Source: Massilia mucilaginosa (GTDB lineage Bacteria > Pseudomonadota > Gammaproteobacteria > Burkholderiales > Burkholderiaceae_D). From it: a stretch of 64,000 nt of DNA. The DNA lies in NCBI RefSeq assembly GCF_011682145.1, contig NZ_WHJH01000022.1, positions 1 to 64,000 on the forward strand. Direction: 5' to 3'. The translations under genes were made by a program, and so were the position numbers. Shown here piece by piece: positions 52,589-61,700 of the stretch; position 1 is the first letter of the stretch; the number at the start of each line of letters is the position of its first letter. The notes under the pieces are model-generated. The model did no database searches. It was not told the DNA's origin and worked only from the letters and a program-made list of their open reading frames with translations.

Positions 52589-55447
52589 TCAGGGCGCAAG
52601 TCCGGCGCGGCGCATCACCGCCGCGTGCCAGATCGCCTCGCCGGCGGGCGCCATGCCGGCCTGCGCAAGCAGTGCGTCGATCAAATCGGCGTAGCATGGG
52701 TCGGCCAGCTCCTTGACCAGCGGCAAGTTCAGCGCGGCGAACACCTTGACCCACGCCCGATCCTCCTTGCCCGGCTGGCGCAGCGCCAACTGCGGATTGA
52801 ACTGGTAGCACCCGGTCCTCATGCGCTGGAACAGGCGCCGGTTGTAGGCATAGTCGCGCACGACCTCGTTGCGCGCCAGCACACCCGAAATGAAGGTGCG
52901 CCTGGCGCGTTCGGGCGCCAGCACCGCGGCCGGCCATTTCTGGTAGGCGGCCAGCAGCATGCCGGCGTCGAAAACGCCGCGGTCGCTCGCGTCGGCCCGG
53001 CCGAAGCATTCCTTGAACAGCACCCACATGGTTTGAAACAGCAGGTACTCGGACTGGCGGCGGTCGATCCGCACCAGGCGCTCGCCCGCCATGACGTCGA
53101 TGCAGGGCGGCGCCACCAGCTGATAGACGGCGCCGAACGCGCCGCCGGCATAGGCGCTGTCGCGCAAGGCGGTGGCCATGGCCCAGTGCAGCGCATTGCG
53201 GCCCAGGTGGTCGGTGGCGGACGGGTCGGCGCCGCGCGCGAGCAGCGCCTCGATCAGGGGCAGATTGCCGGCCGCGGCCGCCGCCATCAGCGGGGTCTGG
53301 TTCATCGGCGTGCGGTGCTCGACGCCGTGCTTGTCGCACAGTTTCAGCACATCCTTGATATTGCGCGCGAAATACGGCATGTAGTGACGCCGCCCCTGGG
53401 TCGCGCCCAGCCGGCGGAACTGCAGCGCCTGCTCGTAGCCGGCACAGCGCGCCAGCAGGTCGGCCAGCACCGACTCGTTGTAACAGGCGGCGTACTCGTA
53501 CAGCTGGCTCTTGTGCTTGCTGCCCGGGGCTTGCTCGCGAAACACTTTCGCCAGGCTCTCGCGCAGCCTGGCCTCGCCGAACACGGGCCAGGGCACCGGC
53601 GTGCTTTTCAGTATCATGCGTTCGATCGCGTCGGCTTGCTCCTGCTTGCCCTGCAAGGCCAGCTTGCGCGCCTCTTTTTGCCAGTCTTCCAGGCTTGACG
53701 CGGCCTGGCCGGCCTGGGCCTGCGCGCCGGCCTGGGCGATATCGAGCAAGCGCAGCAGCGGGTGGGCGGCATCCGATTCGACCAGGTAGACATGGCGGAT
53801 CGCGCGCGTGAGCGCCACGTACAGGGCATTGACGTAGAACTTGTAGATTTCGAGCGATTTGTCGGACTTGTCCCTGGCGCGGCTGTAGGCCAGTTCGCCG
53901 CCGGCGATGTCGGCCGCGTCGATGCCCTCGGCGATGTCGGCGAAGCGGGCCCGGTTGCCGGAGATGAAACGGAACAGCACAATGCTGTCGTATTCGAGTC
54001 CCTTCGCCTCGTGCACCGAAAAAATCAGCGGCGTGTCGAAATGCTTGCGCGCTTCTTCCTTGTCGTCGTCGCGCAGGACCAGCACCGCGAAACGGGTCGA
54101 GCGGCGCGTTTGCGCGTTCAGTTCGCGCCGCGCGCTGTCGCTGTCGGCCAGCAGGCTGACCGTGCCGGCCTCCAGGTTGACGGCATCGACCAGGAAATTG
54201 CTTTCGCGGTCGATCGAACCGAAGCGGCGGTGCTTGATTTTCAGGAGCGCGTTGGCGACCCGCGTGACTTCGGCGCCATTCCTGAAATTGGCGCGCAACA
54301 CGTGCAACTGCTGGCGCTCGGCCAGGCCGGGGTCGCGCCAGAACAGCGATTTGACCTTGCTCCATGAGAAAAAGTTCGGATGGACGATCTGGTTCGAGTC
54401 GCCGCACAGCAGGAACTGGCCCGGGTTCTTGAGCGCGCGCAGCACCAGCGAGAGCTGGGCGACGGTCAGGTCCTGCACTTCGTCGACCACCACGAAGTCG
54501 TAGCGCGCCGTCACCTCGGCGCGCCACGCGTGCGCCACCAGGTTCAGGTCGAACAGCCCCGCTTCGCGCAGCCAGGCGCGGTAGCGCTCGAACAGATCGT
54601 ACAGCGCGTCGCGCTCGCTGGCCGCGAAAATCGACTGGCGCGTGCCGAGCGCGCGGTATTGCTCGCGCGTGAGCACGGCGGCCGCGTCGGCGCCGAGCAC
54701 GCCTCGGATTTCTTCGAAGGCCTGGTGGGCGTCGATGCCCTTGAACTGCTGGCGCTGGCGCGCGAACCAGGCGGAAAAATCGCGCCAGCCGGCCTCGCGT
54801 CCGGGCGGCACCCGGATCGACTCGAGGAACTCGCGGTAGGACAGGAAGGTCGCTTCCTGGCCCGCCTGTTCGAAGCCCTGGGCGTAGTACAGGTCGCGCG
54901 CGGACTGCGCCAGGTAGGCCGAATGGGTCACGTACAGCACCTCGCCCGGCACCTGCTTCATTTTCTCGAGCGTCAGCGCGGTCTTGCCGCTGCCGGCGCT
55001 GCCGACGATGATCAGCGGCGCCTGATGCAGATAGATGGCGTGCTGGGCATCGTCGAAGGACATGGCCTTGTCGAGCCAGTGCACGCGGCGCCGTTGCGGA
55101 TGCAGGTAAGGCATCGGGGTGGCGTGTTCGAGCGCCTCGGCCAGGTCGGCCATCGGGATGGCGTCTTCGTCGATGCGGGCGCCGCGCATGAAGCGCGACT
55201 TGTCGTAGGCGTGCTGTTCGATCACCTCGAGCAGCAGCGCATACGCTTCGCCCTGGTAGCGGACAATGGAGAACAGCAGGCGGTCGGCGTAGTCGAGCTT
55301 GGCCCGATAGATGCGCGCGTGGCTCAGATTGGCCAGTTTCTTGACATCGATCGAACGAAAGTCGTCGCGTTCGATGGCCTGGCGCAGCTTGTCATAGTGC
55401 GCCTTGTTGCGCGGCGGCGTAAAGCTGGCGTATTCGAGAATTTTCAT
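52589..55447 (-). CDS. UvrD-like SF1 helicase with RelE-like N-terminus and ankyrin repeats
   Basis: A 952-residue protein. Residues about 1-90 (KILEYASFTPPRNKAHYDKL ... HARIYRAKLDYADRLLFSIV) resemble the RelE/ParE toxin fold. An SF1 helicase core follows, with Walker A GSAGSGKT (149-156), Walker B DFVVVDEVQDL (about 315), and motifs V/VI (SVHEAKGLEYDSIVLF; YVALTRAIRHVYLV). After about residue 700 come ankyrin repeats (NQTPLMAAAAAGNLPLIEALLARGADPSA; LGRNALHWAMA) and an unrecognised helical tail. Helicase motifs look intact. The start at 55447 removes an unrelated upstream extension. Role unknown; repair or defence are both possible. Confidence 0.85.
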   Translation of the reverse strand: MKILEYASFTPPRNKAHYDKLRQAIERDDFRSIDVKKLANLSHARIYRAKLDYADRLLFSIVRYQGEAYALLLEVIEQHAYDKSRFMRGARIDEDAIPMADLAEALEHATPMPYLHPQRRRVHWLDKAMSFDDAQHAIYLHQAPLIIVGSAGSGKTALTLEKMKQVPGEVLYVTHSAYLAQSARDLYYAQGFEQAGQEATFLSYREFLESIRVPPGREAGWRDFSAWFARQRQQFKGIDAHQAFEEIRGVLGADAAAVLTREQYRALGTRQSIFAASERDALYDLFERYRAWLREAGLFDLNLVAHAWRAEVTARYDFVVVDEVQDLTVAQLSLVLRALKNPGQFLLCGDSNQIVHPNFFSWSKVKSLFWRDPGLAERQQLHVLRANFRNGAEVTRVANALLKIKHRRFGSIDRESNFLVDAVNLEAGTVSLLADSDSARRELNAQTRRSTRFAVLVLRDDDKEEARKHFDTPLIFSVHEAKGLEYDSIVLFRFISGNRARFADIAEGIDAADIAGGELAYSRARDKSDKSLEIYKFYVNALYVALTRAIRHVYLVESDAAHPLLRLLDIAQAGAQAQAGQAASSLEDWQKEARKLALQGKQEQADAIERMILKSTPVPWPVFGEARLRESLAKVFREQAPGSKHKSQLYEYAACYNESVLADLLARCAGYEQALQFRRLGATQGRRHYMPYFARNIKDVLKLCDKHGVEHRTPMNQTPLMAAAAAGNLPLIEALLARGADPSATDHLGRNALHWAMATALRDSAYAGGAFGAVYQLVAPPCIDVMAGERLVRIDRRQSEYLLFQTMWVLFKECFGRADASDRGVFDAGMLLAAYQKWPAAVLAPERARRTFISGVLARNEVVRDYAYNRRLFQRMRTGCYQFNPQLALRQPGKEDRAWVKVFAALNLPLVKELADPCYADLIDALLAQAGMAPAGEAIWHAAVMRRAGLAP

Positions 55448-55661
55448 GGGGCGATGCTGGCGCTGTATCGATGCCGGTATTTTATCCGGAGCGATCGGCT
55501 GTGGGGCGTGCAAATGCGGCGCCGCCGGATGCCGCCGCCGCGGCCGGCGCGCGCCGCGCCAACCCGATGTGCTCCTTGCGTGACGTAACGTACGGACGGG
55601 TTCGGTTTTTCAGGGCATTCTGCACACATCGACACCACACAATTTCTACAGGAGCACGATC

Positions 55662-55739
55662 ATGGGTAAATATGTCATTGGCTGGATGCTTGGAATTCCG
55701 ACCGTCGTACTGGTGGTTTTGTATTTCATCTTTAACTGA
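55662..55739 (+). CDS. 25-residue single-span membrane peptide
   Basis: A complete short gene: AGGAG 9 nt before the ATG, 25 codons (MGKYVIGWMLGIPTVVLVVL then YFIFN) and TGA, followed 43 bp later by a strong terminator. The peptide is one membrane helix with a short polar N-terminus. Short proteins of this type are found in other proteobacteria, but I cannot name a function. It lies between two divergent helicase genes. Confidence 0.78.
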   Translation: MGKYVIGWMLGIPTVVLVVLYFIFN

Positions 55740-55781
55740 GACAGCAGCGCCTGGCCTTGAAGCCGGGCCGCACCAACTGAA

Positions 55782-55807
55782 AACGCCACCCTCGGGTGGC
55801 GTTTTTG
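55782..55807 (+). terminator. Terminator after the small membrane peptide gene
   Basis: Stem AACGCCACCC / GGTGGCGTT with a short loop (55782-55803), followed by TTTTT. Canonical intrinsic terminator. Confidence 0.93.
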
Positions 55808-55999
55808 CCTATCGGCGGGCAAGCAATGCGCCGGAATGCAGTAGACCGATCGTCTGCCCGGGCGCTGAAACGGGATCCGCCAGGTATCTTGCGGCGCTGG
55901 CAGCCGGGAACCATCGCGTCGTACGCAAGTCATATATGCCGTGCCATGCCGCGCCTGCGCTGCGATAATAGCGGCCATCTTTCCGATCCCTCAATTCCC

Positions 56000-58900
56000 A
56001 TGCATATGCCCATTTTCGACGACGACGACATTCATGAAAATATCGATGAAGCGACTTACGCGCGCGGCAGTGATTACTTTCGGCGCGGCAAAGTGCATTT
56101 CTGCAGCGTCGAGGGGGACGACATCGTGGGCACGGTGCGCGGCAGCGGCCGCTCGTTCTACCGGCAAATGATCGCGGTGAGCGAGGATGGCGGGGTGATG
56201 ATCGACGGCAGTTGCTCCTGTCCCATGGAATACAACTGCAAGCACGTGGTCGCCGTCCTGTTGACGTATTTGCAGCGCCCGGAGGCGCAAGCGCCATCCG
56301 CGCCTGCGTTGCCGTATGCCAGCACCGCCTGGCTCGACCGGCTTGCACGGGTGGCCGCCGCAGCCGATGTCGCCGGGATGGACAAGCCGGCTTCGCAGTT
56401 GATTTACGTTTTCCTGCCATCCAAGCAACATAGCGGCTTGGACCTGGCGCTGTGCCGTTCGCGTCCGCGCCCGGGCGGCGGCTACGCCAGCGCCAGCGCA
56501 ATTGCGCAGGGCTACGAACTGGTGGCCGAAGCGGCCAGTGGCGGCGCGCAGGGCGAATTGATCCGCTTGTTCCTCGCCCTGCGCGCCGACGGCGACGCCT
56601 ACGGCGCGGTGGCCCAGCCACGCGGCGCGCTCGGAGCGCAGTTGCTCGCCCAATTGCTCGACCAGGGCCTGCTGCTGCGGGCCGGCTCGCGCAAGGACCT
56701 CAAGGGCAGGATGCGGCCACTGACACGCGGTGCGCGGCGCGCCGCCGCGCCGGCCTGGCGCAGCGCGAACGGCATGATCAGCCTGGTCTGGGAGGGCGAG
56801 GGCGGCGCCATCGACACCATCCTGCCGACCGATCCGCCGATGTACCTGCATGACGACGAAGTGGGCGAGCTCGACTTGCCGGCCGCGCTGCGCGCCATGC
56901 CCACGGCGGCCGTGCTGGACCTGGTCCGGCTGGCGCCCCAGGTCGCGGCGGCGCAGGCGGCGCGCCTTGGCGCTGAAATGCAATCCCTGCAACTGGAGCG
57001 CCTGATCCCGCTGCCGCCCGTGATGGCCGAAACCGTGCGCCGCGATATCGGCTGCACCCCGTATCTTTTGCTGGGCAGCATGGAGCACGCCGCAGGCTGG
57101 CACGATTACGCCGTGCTGGCCTTCGACTACGACGGCACGCGCGCCTCGGCCGACCCCGGCGCGCGGCTGGTGCGCCAGGCGCCAGGCGGCAGCGAGCAGA
57201 TCGAGCGCGACGGCGGCGCCGAGACGCTGGCCCGCGCCACCCTGGAACGCTACGGCTTCCGCCCCAGCGGCGCGCCCGCGCTGAAGCGCTTCGCGGGGGC
57301 GCTGGAGCTGGCCGATAGCGAGGCCTGGCTGGAATTCGGGCGCGCCGGCCTGCCGGCCCTGCGCGCCCGCGGCTGGCTGCTGGAACTGGCGCCCAGCTTC
57401 CGCTTCGACCTGCGCGCGATCGACGACTGGTACGCCGAGGTCGACCCGGGCGCCGAGGGCAATGCCTGGTTCGAGCTGGAACTGGGCATCGTGGTCGAGG
57501 GCGAGCGCGTGCCCCTGCTGCCGATCCTGCTGCAACTGATCCGCAGCGCCCCCATGGAATTCGATGCGCAGGCGCTGGCGGCGCATGCCGACAGCGACCT
57601 GCTGATGGCGCGCCTGCCCGGCGGCGCGCGTGTGGGCCTGCCGTGGAGCCGCGTGCGGCCGATCCTGACCACCCTGGGCGAACTGTATTTCCTGGAGCGC
57701 ATCGGCAACGCCATCCGCCTGCCCAGCCTGGACGCGGCCCGCCTGGCCGAGCTGGAAGCGGGGGCGCGCCTGCGCTGGATCGGCGGCGAACGCCTGCGCG
57801 CCCTGGGCCAGCGCCTGGCCGGCTTCGACGGCGTGCAAGCGGTGGCGCCGCCGCGCGGTTTGCAGGCGACGCTGCGCGGCTACCAGCAAGAAGGCGTGGC
57901 GTGGATGCAGTTTCTGCGCGAATTCGGCCTGGCCGGCATCCTGGCCGACGACATGGGCCTGGGCAAGACCATCCAGACCCTGTCCCACATCCTGCTGGAA
58001 AAGGAAGCGGGGCGGCTGGACCGTCCGGTCCTGGTTGTCGCGCCCACCAGCCTGATGGGCAACTGGCAGGACGAAGCCGCGCGCTTCGCGCCATCGCTGC
58101 GGGTGCTCCTGCTGCATGGCCCCGACCGGACCGGGCGCTTCGGCCAGATGGCCGGCTGCGACCTGGTCCTGACCACCTATGCGCTGCTGCCGCGCGACGA
58201 GGCGGCCTTGCTGGAGCAGGAATTCCATCTGCTGATCCTGGACGAGTCGCAATACATCAAGAATCACCGCTCCAAGGCGGCCGAGACGGCCGCGCTGCTG
58301 CGCGCGCGCCACCGCCTGTGCCTGACCGGCACACCGCTGCAAAACCACCTGGGCGAATTGTGGTCGCAGTTCCACTTCTTGCTGCCGGGGCTGCTGGGCG
58401 ACGAAAAGCAATTCAACAGCGACTTCCGCAAGCCGGTCGAGCGCGACGGCGACTCCGGCCGGAACGCCTTCCTGACGCGCCGCATCAAGCCTTTCCTGTT
58501 GCGCCGCACCAAGGACCACGTGGCCAAGGAATTGCCCGCCAAGAGCGAGATGCTGCGCGAAGTGACCCTGGCCGGCGCCCAGCGCGACCTGTACGAGACG
58601 GTGCGCCTGGCGATGGACAAGAAGGTGCGGGCGGCGATCGCCAGCAAGGGCGTGGCGCGCAGCCAGATCGTGATCCTGGAAGCCTTGCTCAAGCTGCGCC
58701 AGGTGTGCTGCGATCCGCGCCTGGTGGCCATGAGCGGCGGGCGCAAGAGCGCGGCACCGTCGGCCAAGCTGGCGGCGCTGACCGGCATGCTGGAAGAGTT
58801 GCTCGACGAAGGCCGCAAGATCCTGGTGTTTTCGCAGTTCACCAGCATGCTGGCGCTGATCGAAGAAGAACTGCGCGCGCGCCGGATTCCCTACGCCCTG

Positions 58901-59329
58901 CTCACGGGCGACACCAGGGACCGCGCCGCGCAGGTGGCGGCGTTCCAGGGCGGCACGGTGCCGCTCTTCCTGATCAGCCTGAAGGCGGGCGGTGTCGGCC
59001 TGAACCTGACGGCGGCCGACACGGTGATCCACTATGATCCGTGGTGGAATCCGGCGGTGGAGAACCAGGCCACCGACCGCGCCTGGCGCATCGGCCAGGA
59101 CAAGCCGGTATTCGTCTACAAGCTGATCGCCAGGGACACGCTGGAGGAAAAGATCCAGGAGATGCAGCACCGCAAGGCGGCGCTGGCCGGCGCCGTGCTC
59201 AGCGGCGGCGCTACGCAGGGATTGCAGATTACCGCGGAGGATTTGCAGGGGATTTTCGCGCCGCTGGAGGCGGCGCCGGCGCCGCCGCGGCGCGCGCGCA
59301 GTGCCGCCGCATTCGCGGCCAATGAATAG
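56000..59329 (+). CDS. SWIM zinc-finger SNF2-family helicase (HepA-like)
   Basis: A 1109-residue SF2 ATPase. An N-terminal SWIM zinc finger (CSCPMEYNCKHVVAVL, about residues 72-88) is followed by a long spacer domain, then the SNF2 core: ADDMGLGKTIQTL (Walker A, about 648), ILDESQYIKNH (DEAH-box equivalent), LTGTPLQNHLGELWS, and the helicase C-terminal half (ILVFSQFTSMLALIEEEL; VGLNLTAADTVIHYDPWWNPAVE; ATDRAWRIGQ). It probably remodels protein-DNA or RNA polymerase complexes. The start may be 56000 or the ATG 6 nt later; no clear ribosome site. It is divergent from the UvrD-like gene. Confidence 0.92.
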   Translation: MHMPIFDDDDIHENIDEATYARGSDYFRRGKVHFCSVEGDDIVGTVRGSGRSFYRQMIAVSEDGGVMIDGSCSCPMEYNCKHVVAVLLTYLQRPEAQAPSAPALPYASTAWLDRLARVAAAADVAGMDKPASQLIYVFLPSKQHSGLDLALCRSRPRPGGGYASASAIAQGYELVAEAASGGAQGELIRLFLALRADGDAYGAVAQPRGALGAQLLAQLLDQGLLLRAGSRKDLKGRMRPLTRGARRAAAPAWRSANGMISLVWEGEGGAIDTILPTDPPMYLHDDEVGELDLPAALRAMPTAAVLDLVRLAPQVAAAQAARLGAEMQSLQLERLIPLPPVMAETVRRDIGCTPYLLLGSMEHAAGWHDYAVLAFDYDGTRASADPGARLVRQAPGGSEQIERDGGAETLARATLERYGFRPSGAPALKRFAGALELADSEAWLEFGRAGLPALRARGWLLELAPSFRFDLRAIDDWYAEVDPGAEGNAWFELELGIVVEGERVPLLPILLQLIRSAPMEFDAQALAAHADSDLLMARLPGGARVGLPWSRVRPILTTLGELYFLERIGNAIRLPSLDAARLAELEAGARLRWIGGERLRALGQRLAGFDGVQAVAPPRGLQATLRGYQQEGVAWMQFLREFGLAGILADDMGLGKTIQTLSHILLEKEAGRLDRPVLVVAPTSLMGNWQDEAARFAPSLRVLLLHGPDRTGRFGQMAGCDLVLTTYALLPRDEAALLEQEFHLLILDESQYIKNHRSKAAETAALLRARHRLCLTGTPLQNHLGELWSQFHFLLPGLLGDEKQFNSDFRKPVERDGDSGRNAFLTRRIKPFLLRRTKDHVAKELPAKSEMLREVTLAGAQRDLYETVRLAMDKKVRAAIASKGVARSQIVILEALLKLRQVCCDPRLVAMSGGRKSAAPSAKLAALTGMLEELLDEGRKILVFSQFTSMLALIEEELRARRIPYALLTGDTRDRAAQVAAFQGGTVPLFLISLKAGGVGLNLTAADTVIHYDPWWNPAVENQATDRAWRIGQDKPVFVYKLIARDTLEEKIQEMQHRKAALAGAVLSGGATQGLQITAEDLQGIFAPLEAAPAPPRRARSAAAFAANE

Positions 59330-59414
59330 AGGTCGGGCCGCTTTTTCAGGTCCGGCCGGCAGGCCTCCGCTATGCGCCGCTCATGTCGGGCGTGGATAAG
59401 ATGACAACATAACA

Positions 59415-59454
59415 TTGATTTTCATCAATATACTTTTCTGATTTACACTATAAG
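59415..59454 (+). promoter_or_regulatory. FNR-type promoter of the MHYT-GGDEF-EAL gene
   Basis: TTGAT-TTTC-ATCAA (59415-59428) is a perfect FNR/ANR/DNR box. A -10-like TATAAG lies at 59449-59454, putting the box centre near -40, close to class II spacing. Confidence 0.75.
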
Positions 59455-59518
59455 TGCTCAAGCTTGGCCGGAGCGCGTCGATAATTCTGTTTGGCACTCT
59501 ACCGAGACAGGATTTCCT

Positions 59519-61624
59519 TTGCAGTATCTAAACGGCACCTATCACGCGGGCCTGGTCGTGCTCTCCGTCTTCGTCGCGGTGATGGCATCCTACACCGCCA
59601 TTAACCTGACCGGCCGGGTCGTGGCGACGCGCGGGCGCGCCAGTACGCTCTGGCTGGCCGGTGGCGCGCTGGCCATGGGCTGCGGCATCTGGTCGATGCA
59701 CTTCATCAGCATGCTGGCGTTCAGCTTGCCGATCCGCATGAGTTATGACCTTGGCATCACGATGCTGTCGCTGCTGGTGGCGATCGGCGTGTCCGCTTTT
59801 GCCCTGCGCATCGTCACCCGTCCCAGTGTCAGCCGGATGCATTTTCTGGTGGGTGGCTTGCTGATGGGTGCTGGCATTTGCGGGATGCATTATATGGGCA
59901 TGCATGCCATGAACATGGCGCCGGCCATCAGCTACGACGTGCTTGGCGTGGCGGCGTCGGCGGTCATTGCCGTGGTGGCGTCGATCGTGGCGCTCTGGCT
60001 GGCGTTCACCCTTCGCGCCGGCAACAGCTGGGTCGCGCATGCCAAGAAGGCGGGTGCCGCGGTGCTCATGGGACTGGCCATCATCGTCATGCATTTCACC
60101 GGCATGGAGGCGGCGCGCTTCGACGCCGCCAGCGTCTGCACCTCCACTGGCGGGCTCGACGGGAACTGGCTGGCGCTGCTGGTCGGCGTCGCCGCAGTCT
60201 CGCTGCTGACCATGGCCTTGCTGCTGTCGGTGGTCGATTCGCGCCTGGCCACGCGCACGGCCAGCCTGGTCAGTTCGCTGCGGCGCGCCAACCGCCAGCT
60301 GCACCATCTGGCGCTGCACGACAGCCTGACCCGCCTGCCCAACCGCAGCCTGCTGGAAGACCGCATTGTCCAGGCCATTCACGGCGCCGAACGCTCGGGC
60401 AAGCGCTTCGCCCTGATGTTCCTCGATCTGGACCGTTTCAAAACCATCAACGATTCGCTCGGCCATCAGTACGGCGACAAGCTGTTGCAGGCGGTGGCGG
60501 CGCGCCTGAGCGATTGCCTGCGCGCCAACGATACGGTGGCGCGCCTGGGCGGCGATGAATTCGTGGTGCTGCTCGGCGACGTCGGGGCGCCAACGGCGGT
60601 GGCCAGCGTCGCCCGGAAAATGCTCGACACCATTGCCCTGCCGCTCGATGTGGAGGGGCAGGTCCAGAGCGTGTCGGCCAGCATCGGCATCAGCATGTAT
60701 CCCGACGACGGCACCAGCCTGCGCGACCTGATGACCAATGCCGACAGCGCCATGTACCATGCCAAGAAGGTCGGGCGCGCCAACCACCAGTTTTTCGCGC
60801 CGGCGATGAACGCCGCCGCCGGCGCCCGGCTGGCGCTCGAACGCGCGCTGCGCCTGGCGCTGGAAAACCAGCAATTCGAGCTGCACTACCAGCCCAAGGT
60901 GGATGTCGCCAGCGGCGCGGTGGTGGCGATGGAAGCGCTGGTGCGCTGGCGCTGCCCGCAGCGCGGCATGGTGCCGCCCAACGATTTCATCGGCGTCGCC
61001 GAGGAAATCGGCCTGATCATCCCGCTCGGCGCCTGGGTGCTGCGCGAGGCATGCCGCCAGAACCGTGCCTGGCAACTGGCCGGCATGGCGCAGCTGCGGG
61101 TGGCGGTCAATCTGTCGGCGTATCAATTCCGCCAGAAGGACTTGCCGGAGTTCGTTGCCGGCGTGCTGCGCGATACCGGCATGGATGCCTCTTGCCTGGA
61201 GCTGGAAGTGACCGAAAGCGTGGTGATGCACAACCCGGCCGACGCGGCCCGGATGCTCGACCGCCTGCACGGACAGGGGATCCATATTTCGGTGGACGAT
61301 TTCGGCACCGGCTATTCCAGCCTGAGCTACCTGAAGCAGTTCCGGCTCGATACGCTCAAGATCGACCGTTCTTTTGTCCGCGACATCAGTTCCGACGCCG
61401 ACGATGCCGCGATCGTGCGCTCGGTGATCGCGCTGGCGCACAGCCTGCGCCTGAAGGTGATTGCCGAAGGTGTCGAAACCGATGCGCAGCTGGCCTATCT
61501 GCGTGAACTCGGTTGCGACCAGTACCAGGGTTACCTGCGCAGCAAACCGTTGCCGGCGCACGAGTTCGAAGCCCTGGTGCGCGCGGGCGGGGGCGCGCCG
61601 GTCCTGAAGGTGGCAGGGCGCTGA
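59519..61624 (+). CDS. MHYT-GGDEF-EAL c-di-GMP signalling protein
   Basis: A 701-residue membrane protein. Seven membrane segments (residues about 8-245) form the MHYT sensor with the motifs MHFISM, MHYMGM and MHFTGM, proposed to bind metal (copper) and sense oxygen, CO or NO. A GGDEF domain (about 270-430; LGGDEFVVLLG, intact) and an EAL domain (about 440-690; MEALVRW, VDDFGTGYSSLSYLK, VIAEGVET) follow, so both synthesis and breakdown of c-di-GMP are possible. The TTG start at 59519 follows AGGA and matches the family N-terminus; no ATG fits. A perfect FNR box lies upstream. Confidence 0.92.
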   Translation: MQYLNGTYHAGLVVLSVFVAVMASYTAINLTGRVVATRGRASTLWLAGGALAMGCGIWSMHFISMLAFSLPIRMSYDLGITMLSLLVAIGVSAFALRIVTRPSVSRMHFLVGGLLMGAGICGMHYMGMHAMNMAPAISYDVLGVAASAVIAVVASIVALWLAFTLRAGNSWVAHAKKAGAAVLMGLAIIVMHFTGMEAARFDAASVCTSTGGLDGNWLALLVGVAAVSLLTMALLLSVVDSRLATRTASLVSSLRRANRQLHHLALHDSLTRLPNRSLLEDRIVQAIHGAERSGKRFALMFLDLDRFKTINDSLGHQYGDKLLQAVAARLSDCLRANDTVARLGGDEFVVLLGDVGAPTAVASVARKMLDTIALPLDVEGQVQSVSASIGISMYPDDGTSLRDLMTNADSAMYHAKKVGRANHQFFAPAMNAAAGARLALERALRLALENQQFELHYQPKVDVASGAVVAMEALVRWRCPQRGMVPPNDFIGVAEEIGLIIPLGAWVLREACRQNRAWQLAGMAQLRVAVNLSAYQFRQKDLPEFVAGVLRDTGMDASCLELEVTESVVMHNPADAARMLDRLHGQGIHISVDDFGTGYSSLSYLKQFRLDTLKIDRSFVRDISSDADDAAIVRSVIALAHSLRLKVIAEGVETDAQLAYLRELGCDQYQGYLRSKPLPAHEFEALVRAGGGAPVLKVAGR

Positions 61625-61700
61625 TTCCGGATGTGCGGCGCAGCGCCGGCGGCGACAAATGGGTACACTGGCCGCATCGAAAACAGCTGTCGAGACCGGG

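Noticed and set aside
55991-59170. Minus-strand frame of over 1000 codons opposite the SNF2 helicase
   Set aside because: Shadow frame; Gln/Arg/Ala-rich, no domains.
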